Notes under the pieces: generated by a model
The model's input: the letters and a program-made list of their open reading frames with translations, nothing else
What the model was told of the DNA's origin: nothing
The model's database searches: none
Shown: positions 34,890 to 43,630 of the stretch, piece after piece
Position numbering within the stretch: the stretch's first letter is position 1
How the letters are laid out: the number at the start of each line of letters is the position of its first letter
Position numbers and translations under genes: made by a program
NCBI GenBank assembly: GCA_036262095.1
Contig: DATAJQ010000054.1
Span: forward strand, 1 to 64,000
Source of the DNA: Terrimonas_A sp036262095
GTDB taxonomy: Bacteria; Bacteroidota; Bacteroidia; Chitinophagales; Chitinophagaceae
Reading direction: 5' to 3'
DNA length: 64,000 nt

Positions 34890-35304
34890 GATCAATTTAG
34901 ATGTATATACAACTAAATTAATCATTCTCCAGGAATTTTTCCCTCTCAAAAACCCTTTTCCCCTTGGAAAGTGCCCTTCAGAACGGGATTTCCCCTATGA
35001 AAACCCGGCTTTTTCTTCATTTTTTCCGGGAACCGGAAGCAGTACCTGAGGGGTTAAAACCGCTTGGTTCTTCATAGGGGAAAATCCGTACAATCCACTA
35101 CCAGCAAGGGTTTTACCAGGGTAATGAAAAAGCTGTTGCTGCCCGCCAAACGGTTTTCATAGGGGAAAACAGCTTTTTCGGAAGGAACTTATAAACACTT
35201 CATCAACATTCCGTGGAGAATTTGGTATTTTGTATATAAAGCAATTCCTTATATTAGCTACGGTTTAAAACGTAATTTTATTACTAACCATTAAATTCAG
35301 CACA
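34890..35304. repeat. Repeat-rich intergenic region with four TTCATAGGGGAAA-type motifs
   Basis: The 13-mer TTCATAGGGGAAA occurs three times: inverted at 34988-35003, direct at 35071-35084 and direct at 35154-35169. A degenerate inverted copy (TTTTCCCCTTGGAAA) is at 34956-34970. The last exact copy lies in the loop of a perfect 12-bp inverted repeat (GAAAAAGCTGTT at 35126-35137, its complement at 35168-35179). The region separates the MarR gene from the H1/SWIB gene and has no coding frame. It could be a regulator array, a structured RNA or a remnant of a repeat family. Confidence 0.7.
35234..35258 (+). promoter_or_regulatory. Possible promoter of the H1/SWIB gene
   Basis: A TTTG close to 35229-35232 is followed by TATATTAGC, one base off the TAnnTTTGC -7 consensus, with slightly short spacing. 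It lies about 50 bp before the start codon. A weak assignment, made because expression of this small basic protein is expected to be high. Confidence 0.3.
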
Positions 35305-35685
35305 ATGCCTACAAAGAAAAAAGCAGCAAAGAAAGCCGCTAAAAAAGTAGCAAAAAAAGCTGCCCCTAAGAAAGCAGCAAAAAAAGCAGCTCCTAAAAAA
35401 GCAGCAAAAAAAGTAGCTAAGAAAAAATCAGCACGCAAACCCAACGCGGCATTCATGAAACCACTGGCACCAAGCGCAGCACTCGCAGACGTGATCGGTA
35501 ATAAATCATTGCCCCGTACAGAGATCATCAAAAAGATCTGGGAATATATCAAAAAGAACAAATTACAGGATACAAAGAACAAACGCATGATCAATGCCGA
35601 TGCCAAACTGAAAACATTATTTGGCGGCAAAAGCCAGATCTCTATGTTCGACCTGGCTAAGATCGTAGGTAAAAATGTAAGCTAA
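35305..35685 (+). CDS. Histone H1-like tail fused to a SWIB/MDM2 domain
   Basis: 126 aa. Residues 1-46 are nearly all Lys and Ala with Pro (KKAAKKAAKKVAKKAAPKK repeats), as in histone H1 tails and H1-like bacterial proteins. Residues about 50-124 form a SWIB/MDM2 domain: FMKPLAPSAALADVIGNKSL, PRTEIIKKIWEYIKKNKLQD and MINADAKLKTLFGGK with FDLAKIVGKNV. Such proteins bind DNA through the tail and are thought to shape the nucleoid in Chlamydiae and Bacteroidota. It is a single gene with its own terminator. Confidence 0.92.
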   Translation: MPTKKKAAKKAAKKVAKKAAPKKAAKKAAPKKAAKKVAKKKSARKPNAAFMKPLAPSAALADVIGNKSLPRTEIIKKIWEYIKKNKLQDTKNKRMINADAKLKTLFGGKSQISMFDLAKIVGKNVS

Positions 35686-35713
35686 CGCAGCGTGCTATAT
35701 CTTACAAAAGTTT

Positions 35714-35738
35714 AAACCCTGGCATTGCCAGGGTTTTT
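35714..35738 (+). terminator. Rho-independent terminator
   Basis: AAACCCTGGC (35714-35723) and GCCAGGGTTT (35727-35736) form a perfect 10-bp stem with a 3-base loop and a T-run to 35738. It ends the H1/SWIB transcript and separates it from the convergent glycoside hydrolase gene. Confidence 0.88.
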
Positions 35739-35762
35739 CATTAGTTGTCAGCCTTGCTATGG

Positions 35763-38700
35763 TTATCTGATAAACTGCTTCGAAATGGCATCATATTTCA
35801 GCAACAATTCATTCGATTTCCCCTGCCTGTCAAATATAGCTTCCCAGGTGCTCAACGGTTCCCAGATACATGTGCCCTTTCCTTTTCCATTTGGCAGGTC
35901 AAAAGCGATCTTGTTTACATCCTCTTTTAATTGGGAATACTCCACTACTATCACATCCTTATCATAGCGCCTTGCGAGATCGCTCAGATTGTCACGCAGA
36001 TCATCCAGGGTTCCATGCCATTTGGGATAGTAAGACTCTCCTATTACATCAAAATGAACACCCCGCGCCAGCATATTATCTATAAAAAATACCGATTCAT
36101 GATTTTGTCCGCCCAGCGCCACATGCAGCATCATGATCACATTCGGGTCCACGGCCTTCACAGCAGCTGTTCCGGCACTTACTAATTGTGCCAGCCCATC
36201 AAAATTGCTGACATTACCCTCCGGCCAAACAATACCATGATTGATCTCATTACCTACCTGCACCATATCAGGCACCGTGCCCTGGTCCTTCAACTCCTGC
36301 ATCACCTTCTTTGTATAGTCATACAATGCTTTCTTCAATTCCGGAAAAGACAACCCTTTCCAGGCGGCTGGTTTGTATTGCTTACCAGGGTCGGCCCAGT
36401 AATCGCTGTAATGAAAATCCAGTAATAGTTTCAGCCCTGCCGCTTTCACCCTTTTAGCCATTTGCTTGGTATGCTCAAGATCGCAGAAGCCTCTTTTGGG
36501 AGAATAACCACTATCCTGCGCCGGGTCATTAAAAATGCGCAGCCTTACATAATTAAACCCATGATCTTTCAATATCTGTATCGCGTCTTTTTCCACGCCG
36601 TTGTCGGAAAACCTAATGCCCCTGTCTTCCAGTTGCGGGAGAAAGGAAATATCAGCTCCCAGCATTTTGGTAGTCTCCCTTGCCTTTGCCGCTTCACCCT
36701 TTAATACATAGGCAGGATCAATAGAAGCTTGCGCAATACTTGCCGGCGTAACAGTAATAATGTCTGTTGAGCCGGGATACAAACCTGTTGCTGTTGCTTC
36801 AAACCTGATCATTCCCGGCTTTTTAAGCCCCTGCACGATCACCTGGCATTTACCATTGAACAAACTGCGTTGCCACATGCCATCCACGCATTTATCAGCT
36901 TCATGGCTGCTGGGGTCTCCATTGCCTACACCGATGATCTTACCCGGCCCTTCCAGTTTGAAACGGATCAGGTTATCAGCATTGGGCACTTCCCTACCCT
37001 CCTTATCCACTACCGTGATATTGATCACAGACACGTCCATCCCATCGCCAAGCATGGTAGTTTTATAAGGTGTTACCACCACTTCAGCAGGTGGCCCGGT
37101 TGTTTCTATCTTAGTGGTCAGTTTTCTTCCTTTCTTAAAAGCTACTGCTTCCAGCGTACCGGGTTCATATTCCACTTTCCATTGCAGATGCCCATTGCGG
37201 GGCATATCCTGCCTGCCCAGGCTTTTTCCATTAAGGAAAAGCTCCACATTATCTGCATTGGAATTGACCCATACATCCACCGGCTTCGTTTGCCCCCATT
37301 GCTTATTGAAATTCCAGTGCGGGGAAATATGCAATACATCCTTATCGGTCCACCAGGATTGATAGTAGTAGTAAATATTTTTCGGGAAACCACACATGTC
37401 CATAATACCAAAATGGGAATTGATATTTGGCCATTCAAAAGGAGTAGGCTCACCACGGTAATCAAAACCTGTCCACACAAAACCGCCTGTCCAATAGGAA
37501 TTCTCTGCAGCAAGCGGCCACCATTGTTCTGCCCGGCTGGCCCACCAGGGAGCTGTAATGTCCTGGTCAGGCAGGTATCCCCGGATACTGTCTTTTTCAT
37601 AAATCCCTCTTGTTGTAACGGTGCTGCCCATTTCCGTTCCCATCAGCGGTTGTGCCGGATGGTCCTTATGATAATCCGCTACCGCAAAATGCCGGTAATT
37701 AAATCCACGTACAGGGATCACTTCATTCACTCCATTAAATACATTGGGCAGGTCAGCCGCATAAGTACTGGTACGTGAAGGGTCGAGCTCTTTTTGTTTG
37801 GCCAGTAATGTTTGTGCGATCCGTTTGCCTGTTGAATTGGTTTGTATCCACCCTTCTTCATTGCCGATCGACCAGATAAAAACGGAAGGATGATTCCTGT
37901 CGCGCATGATCAGCCGTTCCAACTGGCTCATATATTCCGGGCTGCTGTTGAGCAGGCGTTGCTCGTCCACCACCAGCATACCAAGACTGTCGCAAGCATC
38001 CAGCAATTCTGTATTGGGTGCATTATGACTGGTACGGTAAGCATTTGCTCCAAGATCCTTTAAAAGACTGATGCGGTAATAATGCATATAATCCGGCAAA
38101 GCGCTGCCAATACCTGCATGGTCCTGATGGTTGTTGGTCCCCTGCAGCTTTACTGGTTTTCCATTCAGGAAAAATCCTTTTTCTCCATCAAATGCAATTG
38201 TTCGTATGCCAAACCGGTGTTGCACCTGATCAATTATTTTACCATTCTGTTTTATTACAGACACTACCCGGTACAAATAAGGATCTTCCAGCGACCAAAG
38301 CCGGGCATTATTCACCTGCAATTTTTGCTTCACCGTGTTCCTTCCATTCGCTGCTAATGATACAGGCTGTTCCCTCGACTGGCTAATTAATTTGCCATCC
38401 CTGCTTGCAATATAGGAATACACTGTTACCCCGGAAGAGGTAAGCCCCAGGTTTTCCACTGTTGTTTCAACATTCACGGCAGCAGCATTTCCTTTCACTT
38501 CTGAATAAGCAAACAAGCCGCCATCCGCAATATGAACATTATTATACTGATTGAGCCATACATGCCGGTAAATGCCGGCACCCTCGTAAAACCATCCTTC
38601 ATATTGTGTAGCATCTACCCTCACCACCAGTACGTTCTCTTCCCTGAAACGAACATAATCCGTTACATCATACGATACGCCCACATAACCACTTGCATTG

Positions 38701-39185
38701 TTGCCCAGGTAAAACCCATTGAGCCATATTTTGGCGTCACGGAAAATACCATCGAACTGTAATTGAAACCGGTTACCGCTATCTGCCGGTTCTACCCTGA
38801 ACCGTTGACGATACCACCCGATGCTTGTTTCGGGAAACAAGCCGCCTACCGGTTTATATCCATGTGAAGTAACATCGTTATTGGAAACATTCACAAAAGG
38901 TAATTCCACTGCCCAGTCGTGTGGGATATTAAGCTGGCGCCAGGTGGTATCCACAAATCTTGTATCAATAGGTGTATGCAAACCCGCACCTGATTTTGAA
39001 AAGATATTGGCAATACCGAAATTAAAATCCTTCTCAGCATTCGCCGCATGGCCAAAATGAAAACGCCAGCCTTCATCAAGGCTGATATGTTTTCTTATTT
39101 CACCATTTTGTGAAAAAGCCGGTTGATTAAAAAATAATTGTGTAAGAACGATGCCGATGAGCAGGTGCTTGCTTTTAACTCCCAT
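35763..39185 (-). CDS. GH2 beta-galactosidase fused to GH53 endo-beta-1,4-galactanase
   Basis: 1140 aa with a signal peptide (QPAFSQ). Residues about 30-790 are a GH2 enzyme: sugar-binding domain (LDEGWRFHFGHA, NIPHDWAVELPF), Ig-like domain, TIM barrel with RNHPSVFIWSIGNEEGW (acid/base Glu about 442) and LMGTEMGS (nucleophile about 513), then DUF4982-like and invasin-like domains. Residues about 800-1140 are GH53: FNYVRLRIFNDPAQ, LLLDFHYSDYWADPGKQ, MVQVGNEINHG (acid/base about 978), VIVVEYSQ (nucleophile about 1080). One chain could thus cut beta-1,4-galactan inside and trim galactose from the ends. It is far (32 kb) from the SusCD locus and not in an operon. Confidence 0.93.
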   Translation of the reverse strand: MGVKSKHLLIGIVLTQLFFNQPAFSQNGEIRKHISLDEGWRFHFGHAANAEKDFNFGIANIFSKSGAGLHTPIDTRFVDTTWRQLNIPHDWAVELPFVNVSNNDVTSHGYKPVGGLFPETSIGWYRQRFRVEPADSGNRFQLQFDGIFRDAKIWLNGFYLGNNASGYVGVSYDVTDYVRFREENVLVVRVDATQYEGWFYEGAGIYRHVWLNQYNNVHIADGGLFAYSEVKGNAAAVNVETTVENLGLTSSGVTVYSYIASRDGKLISQSREQPVSLAANGRNTVKQKLQVNNARLWSLEDPYLYRVVSVIKQNGKIIDQVQHRFGIRTIAFDGEKGFFLNGKPVKLQGTNNHQDHAGIGSALPDYMHYYRISLLKDLGANAYRTSHNAPNTELLDACDSLGMLVVDEQRLLNSSPEYMSQLERLIMRDRNHPSVFIWSIGNEEGWIQTNSTGKRIAQTLLAKQKELDPSRTSTYAADLPNVFNGVNEVIPVRGFNYRHFAVADYHKDHPAQPLMGTEMGSTVTTRGIYEKDSIRGYLPDQDITAPWWASRAEQWWPLAAENSYWTGGFVWTGFDYRGEPTPFEWPNINSHFGIMDMCGFPKNIYYYYQSWWTDKDVLHISPHWNFNKQWGQTKPVDVWVNSNADNVELFLNGKSLGRQDMPRNGHLQWKVEYEPGTLEAVAFKKGRKLTTKIETTGPPAEVVVTPYKTTMLGDGMDVSVINITVVDKEGREVPNADNLIRFKLEGPGKIIGVGNGDPSSHEADKCVDGMWQRSLFNGKCQVIVQGLKKPGMIRFEATATGLYPGSTDIITVTPASIAQASIDPAYVLKGEAAKARETTKMLGADISFLPQLEDRGIRFSDNGVEKDAIQILKDHGFNYVRLRIFNDPAQDSGYSPKRGFCDLEHTKQMAKRVKAAGLKLLLDFHYSDYWADPGKQYKPAAWKGLSFPELKKALYDYTKKVMQELKDQGTVPDMVQVGNEINHGIVWPEGNVSNFDGLAQLVSAGTAAVKAVDPNVIMMLHVALGGQNHESVFFIDNMLARGVHFDVIGESYYPKWHGTLDDLRDNLSDLARRYDKDVIVVEYSQLKEDVNKIAFDLPNGKGKGTCIWEPLSTWEAIFDRQGKSNELLLKYDAISKQFIR

Positions 39186-39229
39186 TTCTTATTATTTCGT
39201 TTCCCAAATGTAAGTAATGGCAATAAAAT

Positions 39230-39253
39230 GCCTCTTCCCGAAATGGAAGAGGC
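39230..39253 (-). terminator. Hairpin between the PHA-granule-like gene and the GH2-GH53 gene
   Basis: GCCTCTTCC and GGAAGAGGC form a perfect 9-bp stem with a 6-base loop, followed on the minus strand by ATTTTATT. It probably ends the transcript coming from 39649, and lies 45 bp before the galactanase start. Confidence 0.6.
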
Positions 39254-39346
39254 TGAGAGTATAAGAAGCTGTTTAGTTAAATGAGACCAGTGAAATGGGA
39301 AATACGAATTATAATCAAACAGTCAAGCCAGAACCAGGCGCAATTG

Positions 39347-39649
39347 CTATGAAAGCAGTTCTTTCGCCTTATCGGTAATTACCTGCGCGATCTTCCCTTT
39401 GAAGAAAGAAAGGGCAAATGGCAATTTAGCATCAATATCCACACTGGAAGGGCCCACATTGATCGTACCTGACAGATTGAACCCTTTTGCAGAAAAGCTG
39501 AACTGGCCGGTATTGCCATCCCAGTTCTCCTCTGCATTTTCCACCAGGTCTTTATGATCATTTTTAAGGTTTCCCAGCAGATTCTTTATGCGGCTCAATG
39601 CTTCTTCTGCAGGCAGGCTATGGGGTATGCTCACGTTAAGATCAGACAT
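39347..39649 (-). CDS. Polyhydroxyalkanoic acid system family protein
   Basis: 100 aa. The pattern LNVSIPHSLPAEEALSRIKN, then NWDGNTGQFSFSAKGFNLSG and VDIDAKLPFALSFFKGKIAQ is that of the PHA granule-associated family (PF09650), a small beta domain like a polyketide-cyclase half. The name comes from Proteobacterial loci; in this window no PHA synthase is present, so the role here is open. It is downstream of the DUF4199 gene on the same strand. Confidence 0.82.
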   Translation of the reverse strand: MSDLNVSIPHSLPAEEALSRIKNLLGNLKNDHKDLVENAEENWDGNTGQFSFSAKGFNLSGTINVGPSSVDIDAKLPFALSFFKGKIAQVITDKAKELLS

Positions 39650-39705
39650 AATTCATCTTTAATTTGACGGCAAAATACAATAGTTGTGCCGCAAACCTAT
39701 CGGCA

Positions 39706-40236
39706 TTAATTAACCTTTTTCAATTTTACTCTTTTTAATATCAGCGAGCTGATCAGCGAAACCACCAGTCCGATAGGTAAAACTTCCACATAAGTGATCA
39801 GCACTACAAACAGCGGATTTTTATACAATTGCTTATAATTGGCCATTTCTGCAGCTTTCTTATCCAGTTGCAACTGGCTGGCCCCGCCAGTACGCGCTTC
39901 ATATAATACATGCTGCGCATACTTATCCATAAAATCAGGAATAAAGAGGTAGTAATCAAACAACCAAACCACTACGTACAGAGTAGAAGCAACCAATGAG
40001 ATCAGGGCCCCTACTTTGAGAGCTTTTCCAAAGCCGATCAGCCCTCCATTATACTTATCCCTGAAATTTTTGATGCCGATAAAAATAAAGGAGAAGGCGA
40101 TGATCATGGCGGCATAACCAGCTACATCATTGCTTTCCCGCTCCGGGTTGCGGCAACATTGGGTAGTGCTATAGATCATCATTGCGATCAGGAAGGCTCC
40201 CAGGATGAGCCCGAATACAAGTACAGTCTTTTTCAT
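39706..40236 (-). CDS. DUF4199 membrane protein
   Basis: 176 aa with four hydrophobic helices (VFGLILGAFLIAMMIYSTT, AAMIIAFSFIFIGIKNF, ALISLVASTLYVVVWLFDYY and YVEVLPIGLVVSLISSLIL) and the family blocks GIKNFRDKYNGGLIGFGKAL and GGASQLQLDKKAAEMANYKQ. DUF4199 proteins are inner-membrane proteins of unknown function, often next to a membrane-tethered LuxR-type regulator, as here (109 bp upstream on the same strand). Confidence 0.9.
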   Translation of the reverse strand: MKKTVLVFGLILGAFLIAMMIYSTTQCCRNPERESNDVAGYAAMIIAFSFIFIGIKNFRDKYNGGLIGFGKALKVGALISLVASTLYVVVWLFDYYLFIPDFMDKYAQHVLYEARTGGASQLQLDKKAAEMANYKQLYKNPLFVVLITYVEVLPIGLVVSLISSLILKRVKLKKVN

Positions 40237-40344
40237 ATTGTTTGTTTAAGCAGAACAAAAATGGCTTCCATGCGGCAAATTGCCTTCATACTTTCGGGTG
40301 ATTTTGAAAGGAACAGGCCAATTTTCATCCTTTAGGTGGAGGAT

Positions 40345-40803
40345 TCAGGGAATAATGGACAATTCCCTGGCTTTTGCAACAGCTTGCGTCCGGCGGGCCA
40401 CATCCATTTTTTCAAAAAGATTCATGGAATGTGTTTTGACAGTGTTGAGGGAAACAAATAAACGGCCGGCGATCTCCTGATTGGTAAGGCCTGCTGCCAT
40501 CAGTTCCAGCACATCCAATTCACGGGGGCTCAGGTTCAATTGACGCAATGCGCGTTCATTCCTTGTGAAGCCATTTCCTTTTTCAATGTATATTTCCTTT
40601 TCAACGATCACTTTTTCCACTTTGGGCTTTGCCAGTTTTAATGCCAACCAGATACCCAGGCCTGTAAAAAGTGCTGCTATAATGCCGATATAGATCTCAA
40701 AGGCATGATCGATAATGATAAAACGGAGCTGCAACCATTTCAGCAGGAATAATAGCATGGCCAGTGAAAAGCCGTAGAGAAGGATATGCTTGTACTTTAA
40801 CAT
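40345..40803 (-). CDS. Membrane-anchored LuxR-type regulator without receiver
   Basis: 152 aa from the ATG at 40803; an upstream in-frame start at 40914 adds 37 unlikely residues. Two helices (ILLYGFSLAMLLFLLKWL and IYIGIIAALFTGLGIWLALK), then a charged linker (KPKVEKVIVEKEIYIEKG) and a GerE/LuxR DNA-binding domain: LNLSPRELDVLELMAAGLTN, QEIAGRLFVSLNTVKTHSMN and LFEKMDVARRTQAVAKAREL. There is no phosphoacceptor domain, so activation must come through the membrane part or partner proteins. A NarX-like kinase gene is divergent, 167 bp away. Confidence 0.88.
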   Translation of the reverse strand: MLKYKHILLYGFSLAMLLFLLKWLQLRFIIIDHAFEIYIGIIAALFTGLGIWLALKLAKPKVEKVIVEKEIYIEKGNGFTRNERALRQLNLSPRELDVLELMAAGLTNQEIAGRLFVSLNTVKTHSMNLFEKMDVARRTQAVAKARELSIIP

Positions 40804-40970
40804 TGAATGCTGGTCTCTTGCCAAAAATAATGAAAGATGCACAATCAGGTAACGATGAAATAAGTAGAAACTACTAGCAATATATAGCAACCTGCTACAT
40901 TTAATATTGAACAAAAATGGGTAACTTTAAAACTGGCCCCATATTAAATTAAACGTACGTAAATATTTAT

Positions 40971-42767
40971 ATGGAAATCCAGAAATCCCGGAAACCCAGG
41001 ATAAGCCGAATCCCGCTGCGTGGGCTTTCTTTGCAACGGCGCCTTCCATTGCTCATTTGCGTCCTCCTTTTATGCACACTTGTTGTGTTCAGCATCAGCT
41101 CTTATCTCACTGTGAAGAAAAGCTACCTGGAATCGGGAAAAGAGCGCCTGCGTTCATTAAGTGTGCAACTCGGTGCTTTATTCGGCCAGTCCTTTCAGAC
41201 CTTTCTGCAAAATTCCCGCTCAGCGGCCAATCAGGAAGCCATCCGGGCTTATCTGATCAACGGCACAAGCGAAGACCGTTTGAATGCCCTGCAGGAAATG
41301 CAAAAACTCCGGCAGGATACCACTACAGTTAGTGCCACATTGCTCGACAGCCAAAAAAAGCCATTACTCCATATTGTTAAGGAAGGCCTTAAAGAGAAAC
41401 TACCGGATGATCCGTCATTGCTTAATGGTTCCTTTCCCGATGCAGGTTTTATTGGCAATATTTACAGTATTAACGATCTTATGTATTATCCCGTTGTCAT
41501 CCCTGTAAAAGAAGGAAAAACAATTATCGGTTATCTGCAGCGCTGGCGAAAACTTTTTGTATCGCAACAGGGTATTCTGCAGTTATCACAGTTATTGGGC
41601 ACGGGCGCCACTTTATATGTAGGCAATAAAGATGGCAGTTTGTGGAGCAATATGATAAAACCCATTCCCCCGCCTGCAGGTATTGCAGACAAGGGAACAG
41701 GTATTTTTGATTTCAATGGTAATAATGGTCCTTCCATTGCAGCCACCCAGTCTATTCAGCACACACCCTGGTTATTGATGATCGAATTCACCAGATCGAA
41801 TTTACTGGAAGCGCCTAACCGCTTTCTGAGATGGCTGGTGATCGCAGGCATGTTGCTCACAGCTATCGGAAGTTTTCTTGCATGGATCATGAGCCGCAAC
41901 CTTACACGGCCACTCAAAGATCTGACAGCCGCTTCTTCTGCACTTGCCAGCGGAGACTATTCAGTAGCCGTGGCCGTGGAAAGAAGAGATGAAATGGGAA
42001 AACTGGCCAGGGCATTCAATGCGATGTCTGGCAAGATCCGCAAAGCACATGCTACACTGGAAAAACAGGTAGAGGAAACCGGCCTTATGAATGAGCAACT
42101 CCGTGATCTTTCCGCCCACCTGCAGAATATCCGTGAAGAAGAGCGGATGCATATCGCCCGTGAAATGCATGACGAATTAGGACAATTATTGACCGGCTTT
42201 AAAATGGATGTGATATCCGTAAAAAGAAAATTGCCCGGAGATCTTGATCCCGGCATTTATAAAAAACTGGAAACAATGGAAAACAATACCAATGAAGCTA
42301 TAAAGTTTGTGCGCCGGCTTGCAGCCGAATTGCGTCCGAGCCTGCTGGATGATCTTGGCCTGGTGGCTGCGCTTGAGTGGCATAGCCAGGAATTTGAGAA
42401 CAGGTTCAATATCCGCGTCATCTTTCAAAGCCAGATAGCCGACCTTTCCGTTCCACCCGTAGTGGCTACAGGCATTTTCAGGATATTCCAGGAATCATTG
42501 ACCAATATTGCACGGCATGCAAAAGCCCATGAAGTGAAAGCAACTTTAAGTGCCACAAACGGGCTTCTGACAATGGAGATCACAGATAATGGTCGTGGGT
42601 TTGATACAACTGCGCAACGAAAAACCCTGGGCCTGCTGGGTATGAAAGAAAGAGCGATCATGATCGGCGGGGACCTGAGCATCCGGTCCACCCCGGGCAA
42701 AGGAACTACTATTCTTATTACTGTACCAGTCCCTGCTACGCAGCCCTTGATACCAACAAAACAGTAA
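40971..42767 (+). CDS. NarX-like sensor histidine kinase (HAMP, HisKA_3)
   Basis: 598 aa. First membrane helix LPLLICVLLLCTLVVFSISS; periplasmic domain of about 230 residues; second helix WLVIAGMLLTAIGSFLAWIM; HAMP (SRNLTRPLKDLTAASSALAS); coiled coil; HisKA_3 with the phosphoacceptor His in AREMHDELGQLL; and HATPase_c with FQESLTNIARHAKA, DNGRGFD and LGLLGMKERA. Kinases of this type phosphorylate NarL/LuxR-type regulators. None with a receiver is adjacent; the divergent LuxR-type gene has no receiver. Signal unknown. Confidence 0.93.
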   Translation: MEIQKSRKPRISRIPLRGLSLQRRLPLLICVLLLCTLVVFSISSYLTVKKSYLESGKERLRSLSVQLGALFGQSFQTFLQNSRSAANQEAIRAYLINGTSEDRLNALQEMQKLRQDTTTVSATLLDSQKKPLLHIVKEGLKEKLPDDPSLLNGSFPDAGFIGNIYSINDLMYYPVVIPVKEGKTIIGYLQRWRKLFVSQQGILQLSQLLGTGATLYVGNKDGSLWSNMIKPIPPPAGIADKGTGIFDFNGNNGPSIAATQSIQHTPWLLMIEFTRSNLLEAPNRFLRWLVIAGMLLTAIGSFLAWIMSRNLTRPLKDLTAASSALASGDYSVAVAVERRDEMGKLARAFNAMSGKIRKAHATLEKQVEETGLMNEQLRDLSAHLQNIREEERMHIAREMHDELGQLLTGFKMDVISVKRKLPGDLDPGIYKKLETMENNTNEAIKFVRRLAAELRPSLLDDLGLVAALEWHSQEFENRFNIRVIFQSQIADLSVPPVVATGIFRIFQESLTNIARHAKAHEVKATLSATNGLLTMEITDNGRGFDTTAQRKTLGLLGMKERAIMIGGDLSIRSTPGKGTTILITVPVPATQPLIPTKQ

Positions 42768-42773
42768 GGCCGG

Positions 42774-43601
42774 TCAGGATATTATCTGCTGTGCACGGAA
42801 AGATTCCAGCACCTGGTCCAGCACTTCTCCTACTCCATTCTCTTCATTCGATTTAGCAGTAAACCTTGCTACTTCTTTTACTGACGGATGCGCATTGCTC
42901 ATGGCATAACTGTAATATGCCTGCTGCATCATTTCCACATCATTCAGATAATCACCAAAAGCCATGGTCTGCTCCGGTGATATATTGAATTCCCGCTGCA
43001 CCACCTGTAAGGCACGTCCTTTATTGGCGAGTTGATGTGAAAGATCCAGCCATATCTTACCTGATACTTTAACCTGTAACTCACCCTCGAGATGGCGGAA
43101 TGCAGGATAACTATTGCTCTCGGACCCGTTAAGATCACAGATCGCGATCTTAAGGAATTCCTCATCTTCCACTTTCAGCAGATCCTCCACTACCATGCGG
43201 CGATCATAATACATTTCCACATTCTGCATAAATTCCGTGGCAGTACTTTCCACATAAGCCTGCTTTTTACCACATAATATTATATACACGCCGGGAACAT
43301 TCCGGGCCATGGTAACAAGCATCTTAACTTTATCCGGAGGAAGCGATTGCACAAGAATATCGCGGCCTTTGTATTGCACATGGCTGCCATTCTCTGCAAT
43401 AAAGATCATATCATCGCCTGCATCTCCAAACTTATTTTGCAGGTTATATAACTGGCGGCCACTTGCCGGTGCAAACAGGATATGCTGTGTTTTTAATTTC
43501 CCGTATACTGTGTGGAAGTTATTATTCAATTCATGCCGGCTGTTAAGAAGAGTTCCATCCATATCCGCTGCTATCAGCCTGATCCCTGTAAAATCTGTCA
43601 T
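42774..43601 (-). CDS. HAD-superfamily Cof-type phosphatase
   Basis: 275 aa from the ATG at 43601, directly before the nucleophile motif LIAADMDGTLLNSRHEL (DxDGT). Further HAD IIB motifs are SGRQLYNLQ, FIAENGSHVQY, the Lys region with NKGRALQVVQREFNISPEQT and the metal-site motif AFGDYLNDVEMMQQA. These cytoplasmic enzymes remove phosphate from sugar phosphates, nucleotides or vitamin cofactors. Converges on the kinase gene with a 6-bp gap. Confidence 0.93.
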   Translation of the reverse strand: MTDFTGIRLIAADMDGTLLNSRHELNNNFHTVYGKLKTQHILFAPASGRQLYNLQNKFGDAGDDMIFIAENGSHVQYKGRDILVQSLPPDKVKMLVTMARNVPGVYIILCGKKQAYVESTATEFMQNVEMYYDRRMVVEDLLKVEDEEFLKIAICDLNGSESNSYPAFRHLEGELQVKVSGKIWLDLSHQLANKGRALQVVQREFNISPEQTMAFGDYLNDVEMMQQAYYSYAMSNAHPSVKEVARFTAKSNEENGVGEVLDQVLESFRAQQIIS

Positions 43602-43630
43602 ACGGCAAAAATACACCAAACAGGCGGATA

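Noticed and set aside
36870..37778. 302-codon plus-strand frame within the galactanase gene
   Set aside because: It lies opposite a convincing GH2 catalytic domain, has no recognisable domain and is a shadow of codon bias.
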